From: Pseudoalteromonas apostichopi
GTDB taxonomy: Bacteria; Pseudomonadota; Gammaproteobacteria; Enterobacterales; Alteromonadaceae
Direction of reading: 5' to 3'
Assembly: GCF_030297135.1 (NCBI RefSeq)
Contig: NZ_AP028065.1
Coordinates: 1,612,001 to 1,676,000 of the forward strand
DNA length: 64,000 bases
Shown here piece by piece: positions 45,678 through 54,394 of this stretch. The notes under the pieces are model-generated. The model was not told where the DNA came from, did no database searches, and saw nothing but the letters and a program-made list of their open reading frames with translations. Both the position numbers and the translations under genes were made by a program. How positions within the stretch are numbered: the first letter of the stretch is position 1; each line of letters starts with the position of its first letter.

Positions 45678-46073
45678 ATGAGAAAAACGCTCTTATTGAT
45701 CACTTTTTTAAGCTGCTTTTGTGCAAACGCTGAAGAACTCGAGGTTATAAATCACGCTAAAAGCTGGCTCGTATTAATTGATAATGGTCAGTATCAGCAA
45801 AGCTGGCAGCAAACAGACTCATTGTTTAAACAAGCAATGCCGCAAAGTAACTGGAGTAACGTGTTAAAACAAGTTCGTGTCCCACTTGGCAAAGTGATTT
45901 TACGTAAGAATTTAAGCCTGATGAAGTACGATTCTTTACCCGGAACACCTGATGGCGAATACGTGATCATTCAATTTCAAAGCCAGTTCATGAATAAAGA
46001 GCAAGCGGTTGAAACAATTAGCCTAAGTAAAAATAGTGGCCAGTGGCAACCTTTGGGTTATTTTATTAATTAA
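45678..46073 (+). CDS. DUF4019 secreted protein, copy 2
   Basis: A 131-residue paralog of the gene upstream, with a signal peptide ending near ANA. Shared blocks are AKSWLVLIDNGQYQQSWQQTDSLF, RVPLGKVILRK, YDSLPGTPDGEYVIIQFQSQFMNK and ETISLSK. The cores differ mainly at the N-terminus and surface. Both copies have intact frames, so both may be used. The 173 bases between them carry a GCACCTTGAGCTATGTGC hairpin near 45523, perhaps a weak terminator. Confidence 0.85.
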   Translation: MRKTLLLITFLSCFCANAEELEVINHAKSWLVLIDNGQYQQSWQQTDSLFKQAMPQSNWSNVLKQVRVPLGKVILRKNLSLMKYDSLPGTPDGEYVIIQFQSQFMNKEQAVETISLSKNSGQWQPLGYFIN

Positions 46074-46095
46074 AAGATTTGCAGAGGCTTAGATG

Positions 46096-46134
46096 GGGTA
46101 TGTTGGGTTTCGCTTCGCTCAAACCAACCTACCC
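46096..46134. repeat. imperfect hairpin repeat, MITE-like remnant
   Basis: GGGTATGTTGGGTTT and AAACCAACCTACCC pair around a GCTTCGC loop, with one mismatch and one bulge. Such GGTTGGGTT...AACCCAACC hairpins occur as dispersed intergenic repeats in many gammaproteobacteria. The small open frame running through it (46079-46261) is not a credible gene. AGCTGAAGGCTGACAGCC follows near 46256-46273. Confidence 0.5.
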
Positions 46135-46275
46135 GAGAATGAGCAAGGCAAGTAGTGTGGTAGGCGTCACGCTTGCTTGGCGCGTCATGAAATCAACACC
46201 CATCAAGCAGACAAACATATCACCAACATACAACATCGCTCGGCTAAAAACTGACAGCTGAAGGCTGACAGCCAC

Positions 46276-46306
46276 AAAAAAAGCCACTCATAAATGAAGT
46301 GGCTTT
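46276..46306 (-). terminator. Rho-independent terminator after the ricin-GH43 gene
   Basis: On the minus strand AAGCCACTTCA pairs with TGAGTGGCTT around an AT loop, followed by a T run. It serves the GH43 gene that ends at 46333. Confidence 0.85.
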
Positions 46307-46332
46307 GGTTGAGTCGATTTTTTACTTATAAC

Positions 46333-48279
46333 TTAATTTGGTTCACGCAGATGGAACACTTGGCACTTGTTACCTAAATCAGGTTGTTGTGCGAAGTTAG
46401 TGTTTTCAGCTAAACCACAGTTACTTAAACCAAGCGCTTGTTTTGTGTAGCGGTTGATTAGCATCACGCCACCGCCTTCTACCGGAGCAATACGCCACTG
46501 TGCTGTTTTCGCCGTACAAGAAGCCATTTCTACGTTGGCACCAGGTACTAAGGCGTTATCAGCTACCGCAGCACAGAACTCGCTGTCAGCGCTTTGTTTA
46601 AGGCTCACATAACCTGTATCTGTTGGTGTGAAGAACCATTGTTGTGCATCTTTATGCGTATAGGCTTGTTGCTCAACATTGGTACCCACTTTATCCGTAC
46701 CGGCCACACTAAGTGCTTTACCGCTTTGTTGGCTTAATACTACAACACTACCCATAGGGCGTAATTGCCAGTCGCCACACGCTGTTGCGTCGCTTTGCTG
46801 TAAAACTGCTTGGTTTTGTGCAGCAGAACAGCCCGCAACCGCTAATGGCTTGCCTGTGTAACGGTTAGTAATAGATACATTACCATCTGTGCTTGGTGCT
46901 ACTTTCCATTGCTGGCAGAAGTTATTGCGCCATGCTGCAGATTGCACTTTAGCGTTATCGGCATCATTACAGCTTTCAAGCTCTAAAAACTTGCTATCTT
47001 CACGGTTAGCTAAACGAACAAAACCAACTGTTGTTGCATCAATAACCCATTGACCATTGGTGCTCGCACACTGACGTTGCACAGCACGTGCATCTTGTGG
47101 ATCAGCTGCAATATCTAAACATAAGCCGCTTGTTGCATTCACTAATTGGTAGCGCTGACCTTGCACTCGTGTTACCAGTGGACCGTATTCACCTGATGGC
47201 GGTGCTACTTCAACGCCTGGTGTTAATGGTTTACCAAAGCTTGGCGTGCCATCGTCATTCCAAGTAAATTTTTGTGCGCGTAATGAGCGAGTCGCACTAC
47301 AACCGTGCTCTACCGAATCATTACCGTGATAAACTAACCAATCTTCTGTGCCGTCTGGCGATGTGAAAAAGCCGTTGTGGCCAGGGCCAAACACTTCTTC
47401 TGTACGCTCAAATACTGGCTTGTCGTATTTTTTCCAGCTGCTCGCTTTAAGCGGATCGTCACCAACAAGCTCAAGCATACCTAGTTTGTAATCTGGCGTA
47501 TTACAGAAGCTTGCTGAGTACGTCATAAACGTACGGCCATTGTGCTGTAAAATTTCAGCGCCTTCAGTTACTTTACGACCACTGATTTCCCAATCTAGCT
47601 CAGGACGCGTGATCACCGTATGCGGTGAGTTCTCTTTCAATGTCCACGGGTTTTCCATTTCAGCAATAATGTTTAATTGCTGATCGCCTTGCCATTGTGA
47701 GTAGATCACATATAGCTTGTCTTTATACGTTAGGTAGTTACCGTCGATGTTCCATACGTTAGGCATTAATGCGCCCTTGTATTCATATGGGCCCATAGGA
47801 TCATCACCAGCACTTTCTAATACATTTAAGTGTTGGTTATCTAGAGTGCCATCAGTACCAGCTGTGTACATCATGTACCAACGGTAACCGTTTGGCCCTT
47901 TTAGACGATGGAATTCAAACGCCCAGAAGTTACAACAACGCTCAGGGTTTGAATCAGACCAAACATTGACAGGGGTTGCATCAGCAAGGCCAGCTAGTGT
48001 TGGTGATTTACGCATCACTAACTCAGATGTCCATGTTGTTGTGGTCAGGTAATAGTTACCATCCCAGTACTCAAGCCATGGATCGGCGCCATTTGGAAAA
48101 AGTGGATTGGTAAAAATACCATTATCTTGGATTGGTGCTTTTGCTGCGGCTGCGACATCTGCTTTGGCTGTGTTGTCTTCAGCCGTAGTCTGACAGCCCG
48201 TCAGAGCACCAAACGACAAGGCAAATAGGCTAGCTAAACCAGCCTTTTGCATTGCGCTTTTAAGCTTTGTTGTTTTCAC
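46333..48279 (-). CDS. GH43 (subfamily 26-like) lipoprotein with ricin-type beta-trefoil domain(s)
   Basis: A 648-residue lipoprotein; the lipobox in SFGALTGCQ puts the lipid Cys near residue 29. The GH43 propeller (about 55-370) shows NGADPWLEYW (base Asp), FWAFEFHRL (a variant of WAPE), NVWNIDGNYLTY (second Asp), RKVTEGAEILQ (acid Glu) and FGPGHNGFF. From about 375 the protein has repeated Q-W ricin-type beta-trefoil units (QWVIDATTVG, QWKVAPSTDG, QWFFTPTDTG, QWRIAPVEGG), probably two trefoils for arabinan binding. GTG at 48279 is the likely start, with AAAGGA upstream. It follows galM by 12 bases. Confidence 0.87.
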   Translation of the reverse strand: MKTTKLKSAMQKAGLASLFALSFGALTGCQTTAEDNTAKADVAAAAKAPIQDNGIFTNPLFPNGADPWLEYWDGNYYLTTTTWTSELVMRKSPTLAGLADATPVNVWSDSNPERCCNFWAFEFHRLKGPNGYRWYMMYTAGTDGTLDNQHLNVLESAGDDPMGPYEYKGALMPNVWNIDGNYLTYKDKLYVIYSQWQGDQQLNIIAEMENPWTLKENSPHTVITRPELDWEISGRKVTEGAEILQHNGRTFMTYSASFCNTPDYKLGMLELVGDDPLKASSWKKYDKPVFERTEEVFGPGHNGFFTSPDGTEDWLVYHGNDSVEHGCSATRSLRAQKFTWNDDGTPSFGKPLTPGVEVAPPSGEYGPLVTRVQGQRYQLVNATSGLCLDIAADPQDARAVQRQCASTNGQWVIDATTVGFVRLANREDSKFLELESCNDADNAKVQSAAWRNNFCQQWKVAPSTDGNVSITNRYTGKPLAVAGCSAAQNQAVLQQSDATACGDWQLRPMGSVVVLSQQSGKALSVAGTDKVGTNVEQQAYTHKDAQQWFFTPTDTGYVSLKQSADSEFCAAVADNALVPGANVEMASCTAKTAQWRIAPVEGGGVMLINRYTKQALGLSNCGLAENTNFAQQPDLGNKCQVFHLREPN

Positions 48280-48291
48280 GATTGTGTTCCT

Positions 48292-49503
48292 TTATTTTGT
48301 ACCAAATTCGTACACGATGCGTGTTGAATACACTTCACCCGGTAATAATGTTGTGCTTGGGAACGTTGGCTGATTTGGTGCATCAGGGAAATGCTGTGGC
48401 TCTAAACAAAAACCACTTCTAAAATTATGCACTAAGCCAGACGCTTGCACAGTACTACCGTCTAAGAAGTTACCTGAATAAAACTGTACTGCAGGCTCTT
48501 CTGTGTAAACTGTTAACGTACGGCCAGAGTTTGCTTCGTAAACCGTAGCAGCTTCAATAAGCTCATTGCTTGGCGTGTCTTTAAGCACAAAGTTATGGTC
48601 ATAACCTTTACCAAGTTTCAGTTGTTCGTTGCTTGCTTTGATATCTTGACCGATTGCTTTAGCTGTACGGAAGTCAAACGGTGTGCCAGCCACATCCATC
48701 ACCTCACCAGTTGGGATCAAGCCGCCATCCACAGGCGTAATTGCTTTTGCGTTAATTTGCATTTGGTGATCAAGAATGTCGCCTTTACCCGCTAGGTTGA
48801 AGTAGCTGTGCTGTGTCATATTGATGATAGTAGGCTTGCTTGTTGTAGCAATAAACTGCATATCTAGCGTGTTGTTGTTCGTTAGCGTGTAAGTCACTTC
48901 TGTCGTCACTTCACCCGGGTAGCCTTGGTCACCATCAGGGCTCACTAAGCTTAAGGTAACACCTGCGCTGTTTTGCGTCGTGAACGGTGTCATGTTCCAC
49001 ACTTTTTTATCGAAACCTTGCACACCACCGTGTAAATGGTTGTCACCATCGTTGGTTGCTAATTGGTATTCAGTGCCATTTAACGTGAATTTACCGTTTG
49101 CAATACGGTTACCAAAACGACCGATGATTGCACCGTAGTAAGTTGTCGCTTTTGTGTACGCTTCTAGGTTATCTAAACCGAGAACAATATTACCCATTTC
49201 ACCTTTTGCATCAGGTGTTTCAATACGCGTGATAATGCCGCCGTAGTTGATTACATCAACACTAATACCATTGCTGTTAGTCAGCGTTACTTGATTAACT
49301 GGCGTTTGATCAGCGAGTACGCCATAGGCCGTCATTGATGCTGAAGGGGAAGTAGTCATATTGTCTCCTTGATGAGCACAAGCTGGTGTAAGGGCAATCC
49401 CACATGTCACCAACAATGCATAAAGCCCGCGCGACTTTTTCGTGTTCGAACTGGCTGTTTGATGAGTTGTTTTTAAACCTTGGAAAACACATTGCAATGA
49501 CAT
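48292..49503 (-). CDS. galM: aldose 1-epimerase (GalM family), possible dual start
   Basis: The long frame is 403 residues. The enzyme body is a typical mutarotase: GNRIANGKFTLNGTEYQLATNDGDNHLHGG, then NMTQHSYFNLAGKG (catalytic His), and later DHNFVLKD and VQFYSGNFLDG. It interconverts sugar anomers, here presumably arabinose. Two starts are plausible. ATG 49503 adds a hydrophobic, signal-like stretch (GLYALLVTCGIALTPACA). ATG 49359 has a perfect AAGGAGACA ribosome site and gives a cytoplasmic 355-residue enzyme. The gene leads an operon with the ricin-GH43. Operator-like sites lie just upstream. Confidence 0.88.
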   Translation of the reverse strand: MSLQCVFQGLKTTHQTASSNTKKSRGLYALLVTCGIALTPACAHQGDNMTTSPSASMTAYGVLADQTPVNQVTLTNSNGISVDVINYGGIITRIETPDAKGEMGNIVLGLDNLEAYTKATTYYGAIIGRFGNRIANGKFTLNGTEYQLATNDGDNHLHGGVQGFDKKVWNMTPFTTQNSAGVTLSLVSPDGDQGYPGEVTTEVTYTLTNNNTLDMQFIATTSKPTIINMTQHSYFNLAGKGDILDHQMQINAKAITPVDGGLIPTGEVMDVAGTPFDFRTAKAIGQDIKASNEQLKLGKGYDHNFVLKDTPSNELIEAATVYEANSGRTLTVYTEEPAVQFYSGNFLDGSTVQASGLVHNFRSGFCLEPQHFPDAPNQPTFPSTTLLPGEVYSTRIVYEFGTK

Positions 49504-49522
49504 ATGAATAACCTTTTTGTAA

Positions 49523-49547
49523 TTGTATTTATAGTTTTATAATACAA
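49523..49547. promoter_or_regulatory. paired candidate AraR-like sites before galM
   Basis: TTGTATTTATAGT at 49523-49535 and, on the minus strand, TTGTATTATAAAA at 49535-49547 form an inverted pair 20 to 45 bases before the galM start. This gap separates galM from the HAD gene, so the galM-GH43 unit probably has its own regulated promoter. Confidence 0.5.
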
Positions 49548-49574
49548 ATAAGGGTGCCATTGCAAATTTAATCG

Positions 49575-50159
49575 CTAAAGTTGGATTTTTCCGTCTTTCA
49601 CCATGATGCAATCCATTCCCGCACTTTTGGCAGCTTGATAGCCAATTTGCGTGTCTTCAAACACCACACACAGGCTTGGCTCAACACCTAATTGCTCTGC
49701 CACTTTTAAGAATGTTTCAGGGTTTGGCTTGCCTTTACTTACATCACTGGCAGTCACTAACGCTCCAATTTTATTTATTAAATTGGTATCAGTTAAATGA
49801 TCAATTGCATGTTCGCGGTCAGCACCTGTGCCCACACCCATCGGTAATACACCATGGTACTTTTCAAGTACTGCGACGGTTTCGTCAATCACTAGCGGTT
49901 GGTGCTGTAAATCAACCCAAAATTGGTGTTTATCTTTTGCCACAACTAGAGGGTCATGATCTAAGCCAAATTTTTCATTAAGCATTTCAATTGTTTTAAC
50001 GGTCGGAATGCCACCTAAGCTGTACATGTAGTCGTAATCGAATGGATAGCCATAGGCTTCGCAAGCTTTCTGCCATGCCTGTAAGTGACTGCCCATTGAG
50101 TCAATTAAGGTGCCATCCATATCAAAAATAATGCCTTGGTAGGCGCTTAAATCGATCAT
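49575..50159 (-). CDS. HAD-superfamily phosphatase (beta-phosphoglucomutase-like)
   Basis: About 194 residues. The HAD motifs are GIIFDMDGTLIDS (motif I nucleophile Asp), VTASDVSKGKPNPETFLKVAEQLGV (motif II/III with the conserved Lys) and VVFEDTQIGYQAAKSAGM (motif IV). The cap helix bundle fits the beta-phosphoglucomutase/YqaB phosphatase group. In a sugar locus it could dephosphorylate sugar phosphates that accumulate, such as ribulose- or arabinose-phosphate, but the substrate is unknown. ATG 50159 has an AGGAGTAGAT ribosome site. It lies about 140 bases after araA. Confidence 0.85.
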   Translation of the reverse strand: MIDLSAYQGIIFDMDGTLIDSMGSHLQAWQKACEAYGYPFDYDYMYSLGGIPTVKTIEMLNEKFGLDHDPLVVAKDKHQFWVDLQHQPLVIDETVAVLEKYHGVLPMGVGTGADREHAIDHLTDTNLINKIGALVTASDVSKGKPNPETFLKVAEQLGVEPSLCVVFEDTQIGYQAAKSAGMDCIMVKDGKIQL

Positions 50160-50249
50160 ATCTACTCCTAAAAAGTTTCGCTTCACAATAGCATAAGCCA
50201 GCGAAGAGCGTGGCTCATCACTGGCTTAATCGACAACAAAATTTGGGGT

Positions 50250-50273
50250 GAACGTGCTCACACACAGCACGTT
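50250..50273 (-). terminator. hairpin between araA and the HAD gene
   Basis: GAACGTGCT pairs with AGCACGTTC 23 bases after the araA stop, without a clear T run. A second inverted repeat (TAAGCCAG with CTGGCTTA) spans about 50193-50229. Together they may terminate or stabilise the araBDA mRNA. Confidence 0.45.
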
Positions 50274-50295
50274 CTAGTACATAAAGTACTAATTC

Positions 50296-51795
50296 TTACA
50301 GGCCACGTTTTAGCATGTAGTAAGCTGCGTTATGACGAAGCTCTGTTTTGAAACCACGGATCGTCGTATCGTTATCGATGATCATCGTTTCAACGCCAGC
50401 CATTTCAGCAAAATCGACAATCATATCGGTTGTTACTGCTTGGCTGTATGCAGTGTGGTGTGCACCACCGGCGTGGATCCATGCAGCTGATGCTACAGAT
50501 AGATTTGGTTTTGGTTCCCAAAGCGCTGAAGCAACCGGTAAGTGAGGTAAATCAGCTGGCGGAGCCACTGTATCTACTTCGTTAATTAGAATACGGAAAC
50601 GGTTACCCATATCAATTGGTGATACGTTGATTGCAGCACCTGGTTTTGCAGTAAACAATAAACGACCTACATCACATTTCACACCGATCGTGTGCTGGTG
50701 AACTTCAAGGCGTGGTTTTTGCGCAGCAATTGAAGGACACACTTCTAACATGTGCGCGCCAAGTACTTGGTCAGTCTCACCCATGTTGTAAGTGTAATCT
50801 TCCATGAATGAACAACCGCCGTCACGGCCTTCACCCATTACTTTCATGATGCGAACCATAGCAGCTGTTTTCCAGTCACCCTCACCACCGTAACCATAGC
50901 CTTTCGACATTAGGCGCTGTGTAGCAAGACCCGGAAGACCAGAAAGACCTGATAAGTCTTCAAAACAGTTTGTGAATGCTTTAAAGCCGCCTTTCTCTAG
51001 GAAGCGCTCCATACCAAGCTCTAAACGCGCTTCGTTGCGTAGCATTTTCACTGCGTAATCGTCTTGTAGCGTTTCGTCAGCAATTACGTAGTCTTGCTTA
51101 TAAAGCTCTAACTGTGCATCAACTTCTTCTTCAGTGATAGTATCAACCACTTTCACAAGCTCAGCGACACCAAACGCGTGTACTTCATAACCAAAAGTAA
51201 TTTGCGCTGAAACTTTGTTACCTTCAGTCACCGCAACTTGACGCATGTTGTCGCCAAAACGCGCAACTTTTAGTGTTTGGCTTTCTGCCCAACCTTTCGC
51301 CGCACGACACCAGTCATCTAACTGCTGTTGTACATCAGCACGTTGCCAGTGACCCGCAACAACTTTACGCTCTTTACGCATGACAGTACCGATGAAACCG
51401 AACTCACGGTCACCGTGTGCACTTTGGTGCGTATTCATGTAATTCATGTTGATGTCAGACCAAGGAAGGGCTGCATTGAACTGAGTATGAAGGTGTAACC
51501 AAGGCTTACGTAATTCGCTTAGGCCAGCAATCCACATTTTCGCAGGTGAGAAAGTGTGCATCCATAATACTAAACCAACACAGTTAGGATCCGTATTTGC
51601 CGCCTGGCAAACAGCATGAATTTCTTCAGGTGACTTAACGGTAGGCTTACATACCAAGTTTACCGGTAGATTCGCTTCGCTGTTTAAGCCCGCTACAATT
51701 GCTTCGCTGTCTTTGGCAACCGTTTCTAACACCTTAGGACCATAAAGATGTTGTGAGCCGGTAACAAACCAGACTTCTTTCGTCATCGTCGTCAT
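50296..51795 (-). CDS. araA: L-arabinose isomerase
   Basis: Converts L-arabinose to L-ribulose in the cytoplasm. Its 499 residues match the E. coli enzyme length. Metal-site blocks are GEGDWKTAAMVRIMK (Glu), SFMEDYTYNM (Glu), HMLEVCPSI (His) and HAGGAHHTAYS (His); these correspond to Glu306, Glu333, His350 and His450 of E. coli AraA. It is the last gene of the araB-araD-araA operon and starts 23 bases after the araD stop. A GAGGA ribosome site precedes ATG 51795. Confidence 0.98.
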   Translation of the reverse strand: MTTMTKEVWFVTGSQHLYGPKVLETVAKDSEAIVAGLNSEANLPVNLVCKPTVKSPEEIHAVCQAANTDPNCVGLVLWMHTFSPAKMWIAGLSELRKPWLHLHTQFNAALPWSDINMNYMNTHQSAHGDREFGFIGTVMRKERKVVAGHWQRADVQQQLDDWCRAAKGWAESQTLKVARFGDNMRQVAVTEGNKVSAQITFGYEVHAFGVAELVKVVDTITEEEVDAQLELYKQDYVIADETLQDDYAVKMLRNEARLELGMERFLEKGGFKAFTNCFEDLSGLSGLPGLATQRLMSKGYGYGGEGDWKTAAMVRIMKVMGEGRDGGCSFMEDYTYNMGETDQVLGAHMLEVCPSIAAQKPRLEVHQHTIGVKCDVGRLLFTAKPGAAINVSPIDMGNRFRILINEVDTVAPPADLPHLPVASALWEPKPNLSVASAAWIHAGGAHHTAYSQAVTTDMIVDFAEMAGVETMIIDNDTTIRGFKTELRHNAAYYMLKRGL

Positions 51796-51818
51796 GTTAA
51801 TAATCCTCTAAATTCTTG

Positions 51819-52514
51819 CTATTTGCTCTGACCGTAATACGCGTTTTTACCGTGCTTACGTAGATAATGTTTATCCATCACTGCTTTTTTAAGTTCAGCT
51901 GCGTGTGGATCTAAAGTGCGTGTTAAATACGCCATGCGTGCAATCTCTTCGAGTAGCGCTGCATGGTATACAGACTGAGCGGCATCTTTACCCCACGTGA
52001 AAGGCGCATGACCCGCAACAATCACCATAGGTGCAGCTTTCGGATCGCGGTCTTGATACGCATCAGTAATTTGAATACCGGTTTCTAATTCATAATCGCC
52101 ATTCACTTGCTCATCAGTTAGCTCACGAGTACAGGTGATGTCACCGTGTACATAGTCAGCGTGAGTTGTGCCAAGGCAAGGAATGCTTTGTTTTGCTTGC
52201 GCCCATGCAGTTGCATAGGTCGAATGCGTGTGTGTTACACCGCCAATTGCATCGAAGTGACGATATAAATGAACATGCGTTTTAGTGTCAGAAGACGGAC
52301 GCATAGACCCTTCAACAATGTTGTTTTCAAGGTCGACGATCACCATGTCTTCGGCTTTCATTTGGTCGTACGAAACACCACTTGGTTTAATCGCAATCAC
52401 GCCTTTGTCGCGGTCGATTTGCGATACGTTACCAAAGGTATAAATTACTAAGCCACGACGTTGCAGCTCCATGTTCGCTTCATAGACTTCACGTTTTAGT
52501 TCAGTAAAACTCAT
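51819..52514 (-). CDS. araD: L-ribulose-5-phosphate 4-epimerase
   Basis: Epimerises L-ribulose-5-phosphate to D-xylulose-5-phosphate. It is a 231-residue class II aldolase-type enzyme with zinc. GVTHTHSTYATAWAQA carries the two zinc histidines and GHAPFTWGKDAAQSVYHAALLEEIARMA carries the third His and the following helix. ATGA overlap with araB (stop 52511-52513) couples their translation. The order B-D-A differs from the E. coli B-A-D order. Confidence 0.97.
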   Translation of the reverse strand: MSFTELKREVYEANMELQRRGLVIYTFGNVSQIDRDKGVIAIKPSGVSYDQMKAEDMVIVDLENNIVEGSMRPSSDTKTHVHLYRHFDAIGGVTHTHSTYATAWAQAKQSIPCLGTTHADYVHGDITCTRELTDEQVNGDYELETGIQITDAYQDRDPKAAPMVIVAGHAPFTWGKDAAQSVYHAALLEEIARMAYLTRTLDPHAAELKKAVMDKHYLRKHGKNAYYGQSK

Positions 52515-54163
52515 GCCTTGTCTCCGTTTACATAGCTTGCAAGTGCTTGGTAGCTAGCATAAAGCTCGTCATACACAGCAACGCGCTCAGGGTTTGGTAA
52601 GTACTGATGACATACTGACGACGCCATCACTTTTTGAGCATCTGCCACGGTTGCGTGCTCACCCGCAGCAACCGCAGCCATAATTGCCGCACCTAATGCA
52701 CAACTTTGCTCACTTTCTAAAACGTCAATTGGGCAGTTCCAAACATCAGCACACGTTTGCATTACGTAGTCTGATTTTTTAGAAATACCGCCGATAACAA
52801 CTACTGACTCGATTGGCACGCCCTCGCTACGAAAGCGCTCAGTGATAGCACGTGCGCCAAAGGCTGTTGCTTCAACAAGCGCTTTGAAGAACTTAGGTGC
52901 ATCAGTGCCCATTTTTAAGCCTGTTAATGCCATGGCAACGCTTTGGTCAGCATCTGGCGTACGACGACCATTTACCCAATCAAGCGCAGTTACGTCGCTG
53001 CTTGATACAGGCAGTGCTGCCGCCGCTTTTGATAAATCAACTAAGATTGAGTCTTCTAGCTTGTTAACTAACGCTTGCTCAGCGTCAGATAGATTTGTAA
53101 GTTGGCGAGTTGGCCAAAGTACTAAGTTCTTGAACCATGCGTATAAATCACCAAATGCAGATTGACCAGCTTCTAAGCCAATTAACCCTGGGATCACCGA
53201 GCCATCAACTTGACCACAAATACCCTTAACGCAAGTATCACCTAGCTGCTCTTGAGACGTTACTGTGATGTCACACGTTGAGGTACCCATTACTTTGGTT
53301 AGCACACCAGGGCGAACATTGGCTGCTACTGCGCCCATGTGACAGTCAAATGCACCGTAACCAACAACAATACCTTGTGGTAAACCAAGCTTCTCGGCCC
53401 ACTCAGCAGTTAAGTTGCCAGCAACTTGGTCGCTTGGCTCTGTGGTTGCATTTAACGTATCAACAACACCATCTAATAGTGGATCGATATTGCTGAAGAA
53501 GCTGTTTGGTGGGAAACCGCCCCACTGCTCGTTCCACATTTGTTTGTGGCCCGTTGCACAACGACCTAACTTTAATGCTTCAGGGTGTGTTGTACCGCAC
53601 ATTAGCGCGGTCATCCAATCGCAGTGCTCAACCCATGAATAAGTGGCTGCTTTAACACTGCTATCAACGCGGAAAATATGTAATGCTTTGGCCCAGTACC
53701 ACTCAGAAGAGTAGATACCGCCCATGTGTGAAAGGTAGTTCACATCGTTGTTAGTTGCAGCTTCAGTGATTTCATTTGCTTCTTTAATAGACGTATGGTC
53801 TTTCCACAAAATGAACATTGCATTTGGGTTTTCTGCAAATTCTTCAGTTAATGCCAGTGGTGTACCTTGGCTATTAATTGCTACAGGTGTTGAGCCAGTC
53901 GTATCAAAGCTCATACCCACTACTTTGTCTGCAGTACCTGCTGGAACTTGTGACCAAAGACCATTTACTACTTCTACAAGGCTATCGATATAGTCTTGTG
54001 GATGCTGACGAAACTGATCTTTACTTGGGTCACAATATAAACCTTGTGCCCAGCGCGGGTAGTTTACTAAATGGCTGGCAAGTTCTTCACCAGTCGCAAC
54101 ATCAACGAGTAATGCTCTTACCGAGTCCGACCCGTAGTCTAATCCCAACGTATAACGAGACAT
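52511..54163 (-). CDS. araB: ribulokinase
   Basis: Phosphorylates L-ribulose with ATP. It is a 550-residue FGGY kinase. It opens with SRYTLGLDYGSDSVRALLVD (the first ATP-phosphate loop), then has GSTPVAINSQGTPL, GYGAFDCHMGAVAANVRPGVLTKVMGTSTCDI and, near the end, VVVIGGISKKSDYVMQTCADVWNCPI followed by EQSCALGAAIMA. It is the first gene of araB-araD-araA; the araD start overlaps its stop. A strong copy of the shared operator-like motif lies 50 bases upstream. Confidence 0.97.
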   Translation of the reverse strand: MSRYTLGLDYGSDSVRALLVDVATGEELASHLVNYPRWAQGLYCDPSKDQFRQHPQDYIDSLVEVVNGLWSQVPAGTADKVVGMSFDTTGSTPVAINSQGTPLALTEEFAENPNAMFILWKDHTSIKEANEITEAATNNDVNYLSHMGGIYSSEWYWAKALHIFRVDSSVKAATYSWVEHCDWMTALMCGTTHPEALKLGRCATGHKQMWNEQWGGFPPNSFFSNIDPLLDGVVDTLNATTEPSDQVAGNLTAEWAEKLGLPQGIVVGYGAFDCHMGAVAANVRPGVLTKVMGTSTCDITVTSQEQLGDTCVKGICGQVDGSVIPGLIGLEAGQSAFGDLYAWFKNLVLWPTRQLTNLSDAEQALVNKLEDSILVDLSKAAAALPVSSSDVTALDWVNGRRTPDADQSVAMALTGLKMGTDAPKFFKALVEATAFGARAITERFRSEGVPIESVVVIGGISKKSDYVMQTCADVWNCPIDVLESEQSCALGAAIMAAVAAGEHATVADAQKVMASSVCHQYLPNPERVAVYDELYASYQALASYVNGDKA

Positions 54164-54212
54164 AATTACCTTTCACTAATTGCTTACTAACATTGTTAGT
54201 CATTATCTTTAT

Positions 54213-54225
54213 TTGTATGATAATA
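54213..54225 (+). promoter_or_regulatory. candidate AraR-like operator before araB
   Basis: TTGTATGATAATA lies 50 bases before the araB start, close to where a promoter -35/-10 region would be. It shares TTGTATGATA with the site before tal about 160 bases away on the other side of the same divergent gap. Confidence 0.55.
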
Positions 54226-54370
54226 TCAACAATACCAGATTGTAAAGGTATTATAAAAATATTATTAACAGGATTATTTGCTGCTGGCGGGCGATTTTTT
54301 GCGCAGTTTCTCTGGAAGATTAGATTGTTTTTTCAGCACAAATAATAGGTTAAAGCCACTACATTAACTT

Positions 54371-54383
54371 TTGTATGATAAGA
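54371..54383 (+). promoter_or_regulatory. candidate AraR-like operator before tal
   Basis: TTGTATGATAAGA lies 12 bases before the tal ATG and overlaps TATGAT, a possible -10 box. A bound repressor would block transcription start or early elongation. Confidence 0.5.
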
Positions 54384-54394
54384 ATGGGATAACT

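Noticed and set aside
46079..46261. 60-codon reading frame after DUF4019 copy 2
   Set aside because: It runs through a hairpin repeat, has biased composition and no ribosome site.
54371..54394. TTG start extending tal
   Set aside because: It lies in the operator-like site. The ATG at 54395 has GGGAT in front and begins where transaldolases start.
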